Shown here one piece after another: positions 24,301 through 34,052 of a DNA stretch of 64,000 nucleotides (within the stretch, counting starts at the first letter, position 1; every line of letters begins with the position of its first letter). The position numbers were made by a program, and so were the translations under genes. The notes under the pieces were generated by a model. It had not been told where the DNA came from. It did not search any database and saw only the letters and a list, made by a program, of their open reading frames with translations. Source of the DNA: Cordylochernes scorpioides (Eukaryota; Arthropoda; Arachnida; Pseudoscorpiones; Chernetidae); contig CP092876.1 in assembly GCA_030710605.1 (NCBI GenBank), positions 63,984,115-64,048,114 of the forward strand, read 5' to 3'.

Positions 24301-26512
24301 TGACCATCCCTGGACTTGATCGGGTAGACCAGTTTCCAAAGGGTGAGTTTCACACGTGCAGTAACCGAGCTGTCAGATGACTGACCGACTGTTTGTCTGA
24401 CAGCTGATGCTACCATCCCGGATCTGGACAGCAAAGAGCCAGCCCCACAGCCTCTCCCCACTAAAAAAGTTCCGTTTGGCAAACCTATTCCTTCGGAATT
24501 CCAGAATAAATGGGAACAAAAAAATATCAATTGTGTTAATAAAAAAGGTAAGTGCATATATAAATATTTAATTGAGATCCCAAACAGCAATCCGAATATA
24601 TAGATAGAACTTGATTTGTAATTTTAAAAAAAATGTATTAAAAAATATTAAACTCAATTCGGGTTTATCCAACCTATTTTGGCCACATTTCCCCCTATTG
24701 AACCGAAATTATCGATTTTGCCTATATTTGATTCAATGATAGAGGATATTTTGAGGATTCGAGTTTTTTTTTAAGTCTTTCACTTGTGTTAAAAGGCAAC
24801 GAAAAGTTCTCTCTAAAGTGATATAATTACCCTTTTTAGTTTTTCTCGACAGTCTTCATTTTTAAATATATTTTTTCAATAGTAATTTTTCTTTCAATTT
24901 TGTTAGGATAGGCTTTACTTCTATCTTTTTTATGTTCGATTTACAAAGTATTTTATTGACACATATTGGTGATCAAAATTCGATCATATATTTGTTACCA
25001 GTGTGATGGAATGATTTCTGACATTGGCTACTTGATGTTGCAGCATTTCTCCCCACAGCTGGTGGCGCCGTGTTGTCGCAGTACACCATTCCCACTGCCG
25101 ACGAAATCCTTAAATCCGCCCACATTCCGCCACCAGTTCCCACACGCCAGATACAAGGCCTGGACTCCAGGCCACAGGTCCCGCTCAATATAGCTCACTG
25201 TTTTACTCAGTATCCTCCCAATCTCACTCCATCAATTAATGTTAAACTTCAGCCTTTCCCATTACCACAACAGTGCAATTTACAAGGGCCTACCTCAAAC
25301 ATGCTACAACAGAACAGCTACCAAGGGCCTCCTTCAAACTTGGCACAACAGAGCAACCACCAAGGGCCTTCATTAAACTTGGCACAACAGAGCAACCACC
25401 AAGGGCCTTCATTAAACTTGGCACAACAGAGCAACCACCAAGGGCCTCCTTTAATCTTGGCACAACAGAGCAACCACCCAGGGCCTTTATTAAACTTGGC
25501 ACAACAGAGCAACCACCAAGGGCCTCCTTTAATCTTGGCACAACAGAGCAACCACCAAAGGCCTCCTTCAAACTTGATTCAACAGAGCAACCTCCAAAGA
25601 CCTCCTTCAAATTTGATACAACAGAGCAACCACCAAGGGCCTTCATTAAACTTGGCACAACAGAGCAACCACCAAGGGCCTCCTTTAATCTTGGCACAAC
25701 AGAGCAACCACCAAAGGCCTCCTTCAAACTTGATTCAACAGAGCAACCTCCAAAGACCTCCTTCAAATTTGATACAACAGAGCAACCACCAAGGGCCTTC
25801 ATTAAACTTGGCACAACAGAGCAACCACCAAGGGCCTCCTTTAATCTTGGCACAACAGAGCAACCACCAAAGGCCTCCTTCAAACTTGATTCAACAGAGC
25901 AACCTCCAAAGACCTCCTTCAAATTTGATACAACAGAGCAACCACCAAGGACCTCCTTTAAGCTTGGCACAACATAGAAACTACCAAGGGCCACCTTTAA
26001 GCTTGGCGCAACAAAACAACCTCCAAAGACCTCCTTCAAATTTGATACAACAGAGCAACCACCCAGGACCTCCTTCAAGCTTGGCACAACAGAGAAACTA
26101 CCAAGGGCCACCTTTAAGCTTGGCGCAACAGATAAACTACCAAGGACCTCCTTCAAGCTTGCAACAACAGATAAACTACCAAGGACCTCCTTCAAGCTTG
26201 CAACAACAGAGAAACTACCAAGGGCCACCTTTAAGCCTGCCACAACAGAAAAACCACCAAAGACCTCTAACCAATTTCCAACAACATATCAACTACCAAA
26301 GGCCTGTCTCAAACTTTCCAGAACAGAACCACCAAGGGACTTCAATGAACATTCACCAAGGCCCTTCACCCTCTAACTTGCTTCAACTCAACAACAGAGA
26401 AACGTCCATCTACAATCCAGGCAACTATTCCAAACCGTTCGATTTCCCCCGAGTGAACCATCAGCTTCCCCATGGCCCTCCAGGATCCTTCCCTCGACCA
26501 CCTTACTGTTAA
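18352..26512 (+). CDS. WDR33: WDR33-like pre-mRNA 3'-end processing protein, copy A (14 coding exons)
   Basis: WDR33 family proteins, with CPSF30, contact the AAUAAA signal inside the CPSF core and act in the nucleus. Exons: 18352-18507, 18563-18631, 19388-19492, 20214-20309, 20532-20686, 21545-21642, 22387-22513, 22567-22721, 22777-22855, 23824-23934, 23992-24182, 24241-24342, 24404-24547, 25059-26512. All junctions are GT-AG and phases match across every join, giving 3042 nt (1013 residues). Residues about 20-110 carry the conserved N-terminal block ([37 protein letters not shown]). Residues about 111-400 form seven WD40 blades ([42 protein letters not shown]). Residues about 440-515 hold IPGLD and [10 protein letters not shown] motifs. 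The C-terminus is Q/N/P-rich with 13-residue repeats where vertebrate homologues have a P/G-rich tail. The start at 18352 is the first in-frame ATG after an acceptor at 18349-18350; an upstream non-coding exon is assumed. The exon-10 acceptor is pyrimidine-poor and least certain. Confidence 0.93.
18915..19087 (+). repeat. Family-A MITE in WDR33 copy A intron 2
   Basis: Complete copy, CAGTAGAACCTCC to GGAGGTTCTACTG, TA on both sides. A short fragment starting CAGTAAAACCCCTTACT at 18820 resembles the terminus of the Tigger-like element at 49776. Confidence 0.85.
19890..19932 (-). ncRNA. Decayed hammerhead-ribozyme-like module
   Basis: On the - strand the order is CGGACGA, then a long hairpin (GACAAAA / UUUUGUC arms), then GAAAC and GUC. 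This is the hammerhead order (CUGANGA, stem II, GAA, short stem III, UH), with U4 of the core changed to G and almost no stem I. It lies in intron 3 of WDR33 copy A, in a repeat beginning GATACTTCGGCCAGTA at 19861. Probably inactive. Confidence 0.4.
21362..21509 (+). repeat. Family-B MITE in WDR33 copy A intron 5
   Basis: CAGTTAAACCTGTCTATAG start and GGTTTAACTG end, each beside TA. It is slightly shorter than the copy at 3351 because the right-hand end is truncated. It ends 35 bases before exon 6. Confidence 0.8.
23055..23107. repeat. Small palindrome (GGCATATATTGGAT arms)
   Basis: AAAAAGGCATATATTGGAT and its inverse flank a 14-base loop in intron 9 of WDR33 copy A. The same arm begins the hairpin repeats at 4512 and 34770. 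Confidence 0.6.
24118..24403 (+). repeat. Tandem exon-intron duplication inside WDR33 copy A
   Basis: The end of exon 11 plus intron 11 (about 24118-24240) resembles exon 12 plus intron 12 (about 24280-24403). Both exon ends read GAGACCTCA, an IPGL motif, a V-D-x-F block and then the donor. Both introns continue with a GTGCAGT block and CTGTCAGAT. The peptide consequence is a repeated ETS..IPGL..VDxF unit followed by a third, looser IPDLD. Confidence 0.75.
25268..26320 (+). repeat. Coding minisatellite: 27 units of 39 bp (13 residues) in WDR33 copy A
   Basis: Twenty-seven contiguous 39-bp units encode a 13-residue repeat of the form [13 protein letters not shown]. Units 10-13 (25619-25774) and 14-17 (25775-25930) are near-identical four-unit blocks, and units 6-9 are a slightly older copy, so block-wise amplification of 156 bp occurred. 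Units towards the 3' end drift to [13 protein letters not shown]. Because 39 is divisible by three and the unit lacks stops, another + frame and the - strand stay open for hundreds of codons; those are shadows. Confidence 0.95.
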
Positions 26513-26721
26513 CAAGCTCGACACAACGTTTTCTACAAGACTGTAAATAGGTATAGCTGTAAGGTCCATTTGTTATGCGGTGATTTGTATATTTTTGTAC
26601 TATATATCTCTCCTACAAAATGTATAGATAAAACACCTAAAATTAATTATTATAGGACCAAGGTTAATTATAAAAGAATTTGTAACCAATATTTTGTAAA
26701 ATTTTACCTCTTTTAAAAATT

Positions 26722-26727
26722 AATAAA
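26722..26727 (+). terminator. Poly(A) signal of WDR33 copy A
   Basis: AATAAA 210 bases downstream of the TAA at 26510-26512, in an AT-rich 3' UTR, followed by a GT-containing stretch. The best-placed of the hexamers downstream of this gene. Confidence 0.6.
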
Positions 26728-26759
26728 TTTATAATTGTAAGTGCATATGTGATATCTTG

Positions 26760-27764
26760 GGACCTCTGGGACCAGTGTTACCTGATGCTAGACGACCCTC
26801 GATGTCAACTCTACCGTGCAGTCGTGGTGGAAGGCGACACAGCTGGGCCAAAGGTGAAATAAACAAACAGAGATTCCACTAAGAAGCGTCTGACGTCAAG
26901 AAGGAATGGGACGAGGGGAGAGGGAGATCTTTAGAGCAAGTGTTACCTTCGGGATCCAAGCGTAGACTGCCTAACCTAGGTTCTCGATTTAACACCAAGA
27001 CCTTTCTTCTTTCTAATTGGTTGACCTATTTAGGTGATTCTTTCCCAATTGGCGGGACCATGCCACGTGGCCGCTGGCTATTGGTTGACCTACTTAGGTA
27101 TGGTCTTCTCTAATTGGCCTTGCGGCTTTCTTTGATGGAAGATACGTCCGGCCTTGTTCCGGAAATATTGGGCGTCTCTCTACTTTTATAACTTTTGCGG
27201 TCACCAGATACGTCCGGTCTTGTCAGGAAATATTGGCTTAAACTTAGCTCGCAGGGTTTCCGGGGTCAGAAGGTTAACTGTGACTTTATTAATAGTCGGG
27301 CTCTCTTCTAGGCCTACTTCTTAGGTTTGACTTCTACTCTCACCTAAGCCTGATTAGTTTTAACCTTAATCTTCTCCTGTTAGTCTCCATTCCTTCTATC
27401 TGTACAGTTGTTATACTTTATTAGATTCTTACGCGGTACAGATTGATGTTAGTTGAGGCTTTCTATGTGCAGTACATAAGAAGTTATATACAGTCATGGG
27501 GTGGAACATGTGGTAGTAGATATCTAGACTATTTACAACAATTCCATGGTCTTAAATCATCACACATATATAAGAGTTTGTGATAATTTAAACTCGGATA
27601 TCCTTTTGAAAATGTGTGCTGTTATATTTATTAGTGGTTAGATAGGTTTTCTGGATTGTAGATGTTCAGGAGTACAGATATCACTCTCTGTTTTTGTAAG
27701 AATAATTATTTATAAGTATATATGAATACTCTAATTACGTTTTTTAATCATATTTATTAGTAAC
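26760..27764. other. Non-coding stretch downstream of WDR33 copy A
   Basis: No open gene. Two internal near-repeats are visible: TTGGTTGACCTATTTAGGT at about 27018 and again near 27083, and GATACGTCCGG..CAGGAAATATTGG at about 27143 and 27205. The greater GC content than the flanks and the imperfect direct repeats suggest old mobile-element sequence, possibly an LTR remnant. Not identified. Confidence 0.4.
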
Positions 27765-28140
27765 TAGCTGAATGACCCGTGGAACGCCCGGTTTTACTCG
27801 AGAGGATTTCTTGCATCTACGCCGTCATTATGTCTTATGTAACGTCCCGCTCCACCTTCCCCACACACCAATCCTCGTCGCGCCGTGGGGGGAGGGACCA
27901 CGTGAGCCAACCTTCCGCAGCTGGATTCCACCCATCTTCCCCAAATCTCGCTAGTTGCGAGTGAAATAGGGAAATTTGTTAATAACTTCATGATATTCGA
28001 GATAGAAGCCCTCAAATTTGCCTCTAAGTTTTGCCAGATTTAACTCTATAATCTGTTAAAATTTAAGTCAGATTAGTTACGTATTGCGGACGTGTATAGT
28101 CGACAAACATAAATACACTGGCATATATATATGATAATCA
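27765..28140 (+). repeat. Dispersed repeat family E
   Basis: Starts CTAGCTGAATGACCCGTGGA, has a short GC-rich block, then the CAGATTAGTTACGTATTG and GACGTGTATAGTCGAC phrases shared with 13440-14190 (opposite strand). Confidence 0.6.
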
Positions 28141-28149
28141 AGTCATCCC

Positions 28150-28287
28150 CTAAATTGGTCTATATACCTTTAGTGTACCGCCCTCTTTACTACAGATGAC
28201 AGGGAGATGTGCTAAATTGGTCTCTAAATACCTATACTCCAGTTCTTTATTACAGATGATAGATGTACAAAATTGATCTATATAATA
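28150..28287 (+). repeat. 65-bp satellite, left fragment
   Basis: Two diverged units containing AAATTGGTCTATATACC and GATGACAGGGAGATGT. They continue the array at 29105-29593, from which they are separated by inserted repeats. Confidence 0.75.
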
Positions 28288-28440
28288 TACTAGACGAATG
28301 GCCCGGGCAACGCCCGGGTTTTACCCGAGTGCGTATATATTTTAAAAATGTTTTAATTAAAATACTATTCGTTACAATTATAAATTGGCGCCGTGGATGT
28401 CTCTCTTGTGAAACGTCCCGCCCCAAACTGTGTGTGTCTT
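28283..28440 (+). repeat. Family-E 5' fragment
   Basis: Begins CTAGACGAATGGCCCGGGCA, followed by the TACTATTCGTTACAATTAT phrase that is shared with the copies at 37028 and 41960. Confidence 0.6.
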
Positions 28441-28474
28441 GAAAATATAAAAATAAAAATGTGAACGGAAAAAT

Positions 28475-28551
28475 ATGTCCAGGGTAGCCTAGTGGTCATG
28501 GCATCTGCCCGGTAAGCGGAAGGTCGTGGGTTCGATTCCCATCCCTTGACA
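28475..28551 (+). repeat. tRNA-derived SINE head (Thr-like)
   Basis: The segment folds as a tRNA-like cloverleaf: acceptor arms TCCAGGG and CCCTTGA with one mismatch, D arm around TAGTGGTCAT, a five-pair anticodon stem TCTGC/GCGGA, and a T arm with GTTCGATT. The anticodon loop CCGGTAA would give GGT but has C instead of the invariant U at position 33. A T-run follows. A second, truncated copy with a 13-bp target duplication lies at 44484-44585, so this is a SINE, not a working tRNA gene. Confidence 0.7.
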
Positions 28552-28770
28552 CTTTTTTTATTTTATCCATTCTGACCAAAATCTATCCGTGAACTTCACA
28601 CAGTGAACTTCACACAGACAGAATAAGGCAATTATATAAGTAGATAATCCAAATTGTGCCTTATCACACACTATTTTTTTATTTGGCCTTATTACCTTGT
28701 GTTTATAATCTATGACGTAATGCCGGCGGCGCGCGCCCGTTGGCTGCCGGCGAGCACGTGACCTCCCTGT

Positions 28771-29104
28771 GCGCGCGCATCCGTGACAGAATCGGCCGGC
28801 CCATGACGGTCGTGACTATATATATAATGGATGGATAATAATAATAATATAATAATAATAATAATAATTATTATTATTATTATTATTATAACAATAGATA
28901 ATGTTAATGATCATAATGATGATGCGCGCGCATCCGTGACAGAACCCATGACGGTCGTGACTATATATGTTGATGGATGGATAATAATATAATAATAATA
29001 ATTATTATTATTATTATTATTATTATCATTAGATAATGATAATGACCATAATGATGATGCGCGCGCATCCGTGACAGAATCATGACGGTCGTGACTATAT
29101 ATGT
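28771..29104 (+). repeat. Three tandem units of about 135-153 bp with ATA/TTA hairpins
   Basis: Each unit begins GCGCGCGCATCCGTGACAG (28771, about 28924, about 29059), runs through CATGACGGTCGTGACTATATAT and GGATGGATAATAAT, and in the first two has a self-complementary ATA-then-TTA microsatellite. No genes. Confidence 0.8.
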
Positions 29105-29593
29105 TGATACCTGTACTCCAGTCCTTTACTACAGATGATAGGGAGATGTACTAAATTGGTCTATATCCTATATACCTGTACTCCAGTCCTTTACTACAGA
29201 TGATAGGGAGATGTACTAAATTGGTCTATATCCTATATACCTGTATTCCAGTCCTTTACTACAGATGATAGGGAGATGTACTAAATTGGTCTATATCCTA
29301 TATACCTGTATTCCAGTCCTTTACTACAGATGATAGGGAGATGTACTAAATTGGTCTATATCCTATATACCTGTACTCCAGTCCTTTACTACAGATGATA
29401 GGGCGATGTACTAAATTGGTCTATATACCTGTACTCCAGTCCTTCACTACGGATGATAGGGAGATGTACTAAATTGGTCTATATCCTATATACCTGTACT
29501 CCCGCCCTTTACTACGGATGATAGGGAGATGTACTAAATTGGTCTATATACCTGTACTCCAGTCCTTTACTAAGGATGATAGGGAGATGTACT
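29105..29593 (+). repeat. 65-bp satellite, main array
   Basis: About 7.5 units, each with CTGTACTCCAGTCCTTTACT, AGATGATAGGGAGATGTACT and AATTGGTCTATATCC. Units are highly similar. The array is interrupted at 29593 by an LTR element, and a final partial unit (AAATTGGTCTATATC) follows at 31467. Confidence 0.92.
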
Positions 29594-31463
29594 TGTGGCG
29601 ACCGCACTTTGCTTCAGCGAACAAAGCTTCAAAACACATACGGGCAGAAAAGTGGCGGCCCCACTTTGCCTCGGCAAGCACGTGTTTTAAGAACACTTCA
29701 CTACGCATGCGCGTGGGACGTCATCCAGAACTTTCTAGCGGCTGGCTTCTTCCGACACTTGATCTACGACTCAGCGGTAAACATCTAGGGCTAACTCCAA
29801 CGGCCGCTATTTCAACCGTTGTTTCTTTTCTCTTTATAATTTCTTGCTTTAAATAAATTAATTTTAATTATAATTTTATCAGCAGCCTTTCCACAAGCCA
29901 CACCAACACAGCACATCAACAACCATCCTACAAATTGGTGAGCCGGACGACTCGAATGAAGAATTAACGGCCAACGTCAAGGGCAAATCAAGGAAGCTCA
30001 AACATTCACGATGGAACTCACCCCATCTCAAATATCAAAATTGATTTTTCGAGCTCCACCCTTCTTGCCCAAAGACATTCCATTGTGGCTCAACCAACTG
30101 GAAGCTGCCTTTAATTTTGCAAACATCGCCAGCGACGACGATTTTAAGTATAACACAATAATCGTTAATTTGGATGAACTGGCTCTCATCTGCGTCTTCG
30201 ACATTGTAGAGAACCCACCAGTTTCAGGAAAATATGCGGCGCTCAAAGAACGACTTCTCCTGCGATTTGGCCGGTCACGCCAGGTAAGAACAGCTCAAGT
30301 CTCAGAAACTAAGTCCATTGCTGATCAGAGACCCTCGATTATCCTGGTTGAATTGTCCAAACCACCTCCATCTCAGCACTGTGATCCCTGTACTCCCACC
30401 TCCAATGGCCTCCAACACCTGGAGCAGACGGATTTACCCCGTGACATGAATGTCACAACAACTGCCCCGGTGAGTACAGTCCATAACGTTGAAGACACCA
30501 ACTCAAGCTCCAACTTTCCTTCTCTCTCCAGCTCTCTGAGTGACTCTTCATCCCTGGACTCCTCATCGTTCTGCTCCAACCCTCCTTCAAACACCATCTC
30601 GTGCCCCCCTGAAACTGTTTTCTCCACCCCAGTGCACAGTGACAATCCCTTGCCCCAACAGCCGCCGTCTCATGAAGAGCCCTTGCCCCAGCAGCCGCCG
30701 TCTCACGAAGAGGACTTGCCTCCATCCTGCGAGCAGAAACATCCACTCTTCCTAGAAGAAACCAATAACGCTGCTGCAACGACTCCTCTCCACTTGCAGC
30801 CCGCCCAAACTTCGGTACCACAACCTCTCCAACCTCAAAACTATCTCCAACAGTCATCACCTCCCATTGAAGCAAGAGTCACTACTTCCCCAATACCAAT
30901 AGCTCCACCGGTACTCGCGGCGACTACACCCATCGCTGAGCAACCCATCGTGTCCCTGCAACCTAACAAAATGGTCGCCACCCATTACATCCGGACAACA
31001 TTTGAAAAGGACAGGTGCCTCCCTCAAGCCCCCAAGACCAGATCCCAACCCAACAAGGCACCCTACCAAGAGTTCCCTCTACTACTACATAGGATCTTTA
31101 AAGATCCTACTGGAGGGGGAGTAGTGTGGCGACCGCACTTTGCTTCAGAGAACAAAGCTTCAAAACATATACGGGCAGAAAAGTGGCGGCCCCACTTTGC
31201 CTCGGCAAGCACGTGTTTTAAGAACACTTCACTACGCATGCGCGTGGGACGTCATCCAGAACTTTCTAGCGGCTGGCTTTTTCCGACACTTGATCTACGA
31301 CTCAGCGGTAAACATCTAGGGCTAACTCCAACGGCCGCTATTTCAACCGTTGTTTCTTTTCTCTTTATAATTTCTTGCTTTAAATAAATTAATTTTAATT
31401 ATAATTTTATCAGCAGGCTTTCCACAAGCCACACCAACACAGCACATCAACAACCATCCTACA
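29594..31463 (+). mobile_element. Gag-only LTR retrotransposon (Ty3/Gypsy, CsRn1-like)
   Basis: 1870 bp with two 339-bp LTRs (29594-29932 and 31125-31463) beginning TGTGGCGACC and ending ATCCTACA, which differ at only a handful of positions. A TTGGTGAGCCGGACGA primer-site-like segment directly follows the left LTR, and a GGAGGGGGAGTAG polypurine tract directly precedes the right LTR. The target duplication is TACT / TACC (one mismatch) in the 65-bp satellite. No protease, RT or integrase is present, so movement would need proteins from a related element. Confidence 0.92.
30011..31387 (+). CDS. Gag-like ORF of the gag-only LTR element
   Basis: An uninterrupted 458-codon frame from ATG at 30011. 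Residues 1-95 match the Ty3/CsRn1 Gag capsid N-domain (SKLIFRAPPFLPKDIPLWL, VENPPVSGKYAALKERLLL, RFGRS). The remainder is low-complexity and rich in S, P, Q and T, with a PLPQQPPSHEE repeat. It runs through the polypurine tract and into the right LTR, where the last roughly 85 codons are LTR-encoded. No zinc knuckle. The element looks like a pol-deleted derivative whose remaining ORF has stayed open. Confidence 0.8.
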   Translation: MELTPSQISKLIFRAPPFLPKDIPLWLNQLEAAFNFANIASDDDFKYNTIIVNLDELALICVFDIVENPPVSGKYAALKERLLLRFGRSRQVRTAQVSETKSIADQRPSIILVELSKPPPSQHCDPCTPTSNGLQHLEQTDLPRDMNVTTTAPVSTVHNVEDTNSSSNFPSLSSSLSDSSSLDSSSFCSNPPSNTISCPPETVFSTPVHSDNPLPQQPPSHEEPLPQQPPSHEEDLPPSCEQKHPLFLEETNNAAATTPLHLQPAQTSVPQPLQPQNYLQQSSPPIEARVTTSPIPIAPPVLAATTPIAEQPIVSLQPNKMVATHYIRTTFEKDRCLPQAPKTRSQPNKAPYQEFPLLLHRIFKDPTGGGVVWRPHFASENKASKHIRAEKWRPHFASASTCFKNTSLRMRVGRHPELSSGWLFPTLDLRLSGKHLGLTPTAAISTVVSFLFIISCFK

Positions 31464-31957
31464 TACCAAATTGGTCTATATCTCATTGTCTTTAATTCAC
31501 AAACTATATGGAATCTGGTTCCAAAATTCATTTGGTTGAGATGGTCCAAAGTATATTTAAGCAACCAGAAAAGCTGTAGTATAAAGTAAGTTAAACAAGG
31601 AGATATCCAAATATGTCAAGTAGTAACTTCAAGATGATCATATCTCACCACTCCACTGACTTTGGAAGGATTCAAGACATCTTCCCAGGAAAGAAAAATA
31701 ATGTCAGAGTGATCCTGATCAAAGTAGGGAATTTTCATGAAACTAATTTCTAAGTTGATTCTGTTTCCTTTAATTGTTTAAAAAACTTATTTTATCTTCT
31801 TATATAACACTTATTAAAATCTATTAGTTCTGTTTTTTAAATGGGGATCTTTTATTATCCCGGGGAATTATATATCAGATCCTTATACCCACTTATGAAG
31901 CTATAAATTTAATAACTCGAAAAAAATCTATAAATTCAAACTATGTATAAAATTAGC

Positions 31958-33258
31958 CAGAAATCTTTAGAAATTAACCAATGTAGGTAGAAGCCTTTAG
32001 AATCCAACCAATGTAGTCAGAAGCCTTTAGAATCGAACCAATGTAGGCTGAAGACTTTAGAATCCAACCAATGTAGGTAGAAAGCCTTTAGAATCCAACC
32101 AGTGTAGGCTGAAGACTTTAGAATCCAACCAATGTAGTCAGAAGACTTTAGAATCCAACCATTGTAGTCAGAAGACTTTAGAATCCAACCAATGTAGGCT
32201 AAAGCCTTTAGAATCCAACCAATGTAGGCTGAAGCCTTTAGAATCCAACCAATGTAGTCAGAAGCCTTTAGAATCCAACCAATGTAGGCTGAAGCCTTTA
32301 GAATCCAACCAATGTAGGCTGAAGCCTTTAGAATACAACCAATGTAGGCTGAAGCCTTTAGAATCCAACCAATGTAGTCAGAAGCCTTTAGAATCCAACC
32401 AATGTAGGCTAAAGCCTTTAGAATCCAACCAATGTAGGCTGAAGCCTTTAGAATCCAACCAATGTAGGCTGAAGCCTTTAGAATCCAACCAATGTAGTCA
32501 GAAGCCTTTAGAATCCAACCAATGTAGTCAGAAGCCTTTAGAATCCAACCAATGTAGGCTGAAGCCTTTAGAATCCAACCAATGTAGGCTTAAGCCTTTA
32601 GAATACAACCAATGTAGGCTGAAGCCTTTAGAATCCAACCAATGTAGTCAGAAGCCTTTAGAATCCAACCAATGTAGGCTGAAGCCTTTAGAATCCAACC
32701 AATGTAGGCTGAAGCCTTTAGAATCCAACCAATGTAGTCAGAAACCTTTATAATCCAACCACTGTGGGCTGAAGCCTTTAGAATCCAACCAATGTAGACT
32801 GAAGCCTTTAAAAATCAATCATTGTATGCAGTAGAAGCCTTTAGAATTCAATCAATGTGGGCCGAAGAAGCATTTAGATTTCAATCAATATAGGCAAAAG
32901 TTTTTGGGATTCAATAAAAGTGGGCAGCAGGAGCATTTAGAATTCAATTCAAATGGGCAGCAGAAGCATTTAGAATTCAACCAATGTTAGCTGAAGCCTT
33001 TAGAATTCAACCAATGTAAGCTAAAGCCTTTGGAATTCAACCAATGTAAGATGAAGCCTTTGGAATTCAACCAATGTAAGATGAAGCCTTTGGAATTCAA
33101 CCAATGTAAGATGAAGCCTTTGGAATTCAACCAATGTAAGAAGAAGCCTTTAGAATCCAACCAATGTAAGAAGAAGCCTTTAGAATCCAACCAATGTAAG
33201 ATGAAGCCTTTAGAATCCAACCAATGTAAGATGAAGCCTTTAGAATTCAACCAATGTG
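31958..33258 (+). repeat. 30-bp satellite, about 43 units
   Basis: A 30-bp unit of the form GCCTTTAGAATCCAACCAAT plus GTAGGCTGAA or GTAGTCAGAA. The two tail types alternate irregularly, suggesting higher-order structure. From about 33000 the units switch to GTAAGATGAAG and GGAATTC variants. Because 30 is divisible by three, short open frames run through the array on both strands; they are not genes. Confidence 0.95.
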
Positions 33259-33259
33259 G

Positions 33260-34050
33260 TGAGGTTGTTGTAATATCAACAACCATTTTTTCTGGTAATA
33301 AAATTCACTAGTCAAAAATAAACCATTTCCTAGTTAGAGGAAACTCACACCTCAACACCGATAACACAGATTAGAAAGGAATCCTAAAACAACAACAACA
33401 CACACAACCTCATTTAAATAGATATAGGTATAAAAATATAGGTATTAAGAGATTGTAGTGAAACAAAGAATACCAATCCACTAAGAGTAAATGGATGATG
33501 ACCTAGATGAAAAGATTTGAAGAATAATTCATAATAAAAGATGAAAATGGTAGAAGGGCAGATTAATAGTGGATATTTTTTTACACCTAGTACTATAATA
33601 CATTTTTAAGTACGCAAATAGAGATTTTATATAGTATCCAAAGTTTACTTCAGCTGATACCAATTACCAGTACTATCTGGATGATGCAAGCACAATTCAG
33701 TTACTTCCTGCCATAGTTCATGCAATATACTGATGTGTCGACTTACAGGAAGGTTTGTCTTCAGCTGCTGATTGGTCAGTTTGGTGCATGCTGGAGCTCA
33801 ATGACTAAATATATCAAAACAGTAGTGTCACCAGGTTTTAAAAGTTATATTTAATCTAATTTTTTATCTGAATATAAAGTGTGTGTGTTGCTAGCTACTA
33901 AAGTTCAATTAACTATAATCTGTTTTCAAGTTAAAGCAAAAATTTATAATTTGTTTGTCATATTGATACAATTTGGATATCAAGCATATAAGGTAACAAG
34001 ACCAAATTCAACTGATTAAACTGTATGTGATGTTTAAATAACAGTGCAGT
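33260..34050. other. Gene-free AT-rich spacer
   Basis: No coding, repeat or RNA feature recognised between the 30-bp satellite and the next MITE. Confidence 0.5.
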
Positions 34051-34052
34051 TA

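Noticed and set aside
25273-25977. 234-codon alternative + frame in the same array
   Set aside because: Same cause: units divisible by three keep a second frame open. The spliced WDR33 frame continues beyond it to a proper stop and poly(A) signal.
25290-26243. 317-codon open frame on the minus strand over the WDR33 tail
   Set aside because: It is a by-product of a stop-free 39-bp repeat; no splice or start context, and the + strand exon is clearly the real one.
28475-28551. Functional tRNA-Thr gene
   Set aside because: C at position 33, an acceptor mismatch and a second copy with a target duplication indicate a SINE head.
30011-31387. Domesticated host gag gene
   Set aside because: Intact LTRs, a target duplication and LTR read-through show an ordinary recent element; domestication would need evidence from other species.
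31958-33258. CRISPR array
   Set aside because: The regular 30-bp periodicity has no unique spacers, and the DNA is eukaryotic; it is a tandem satellite.
32987-33311. Open frames on both strands with decapeptide repeats (FNQCKMKPLE type)
   Set aside because: They are translations of the 30-bp satellite and end at its border.
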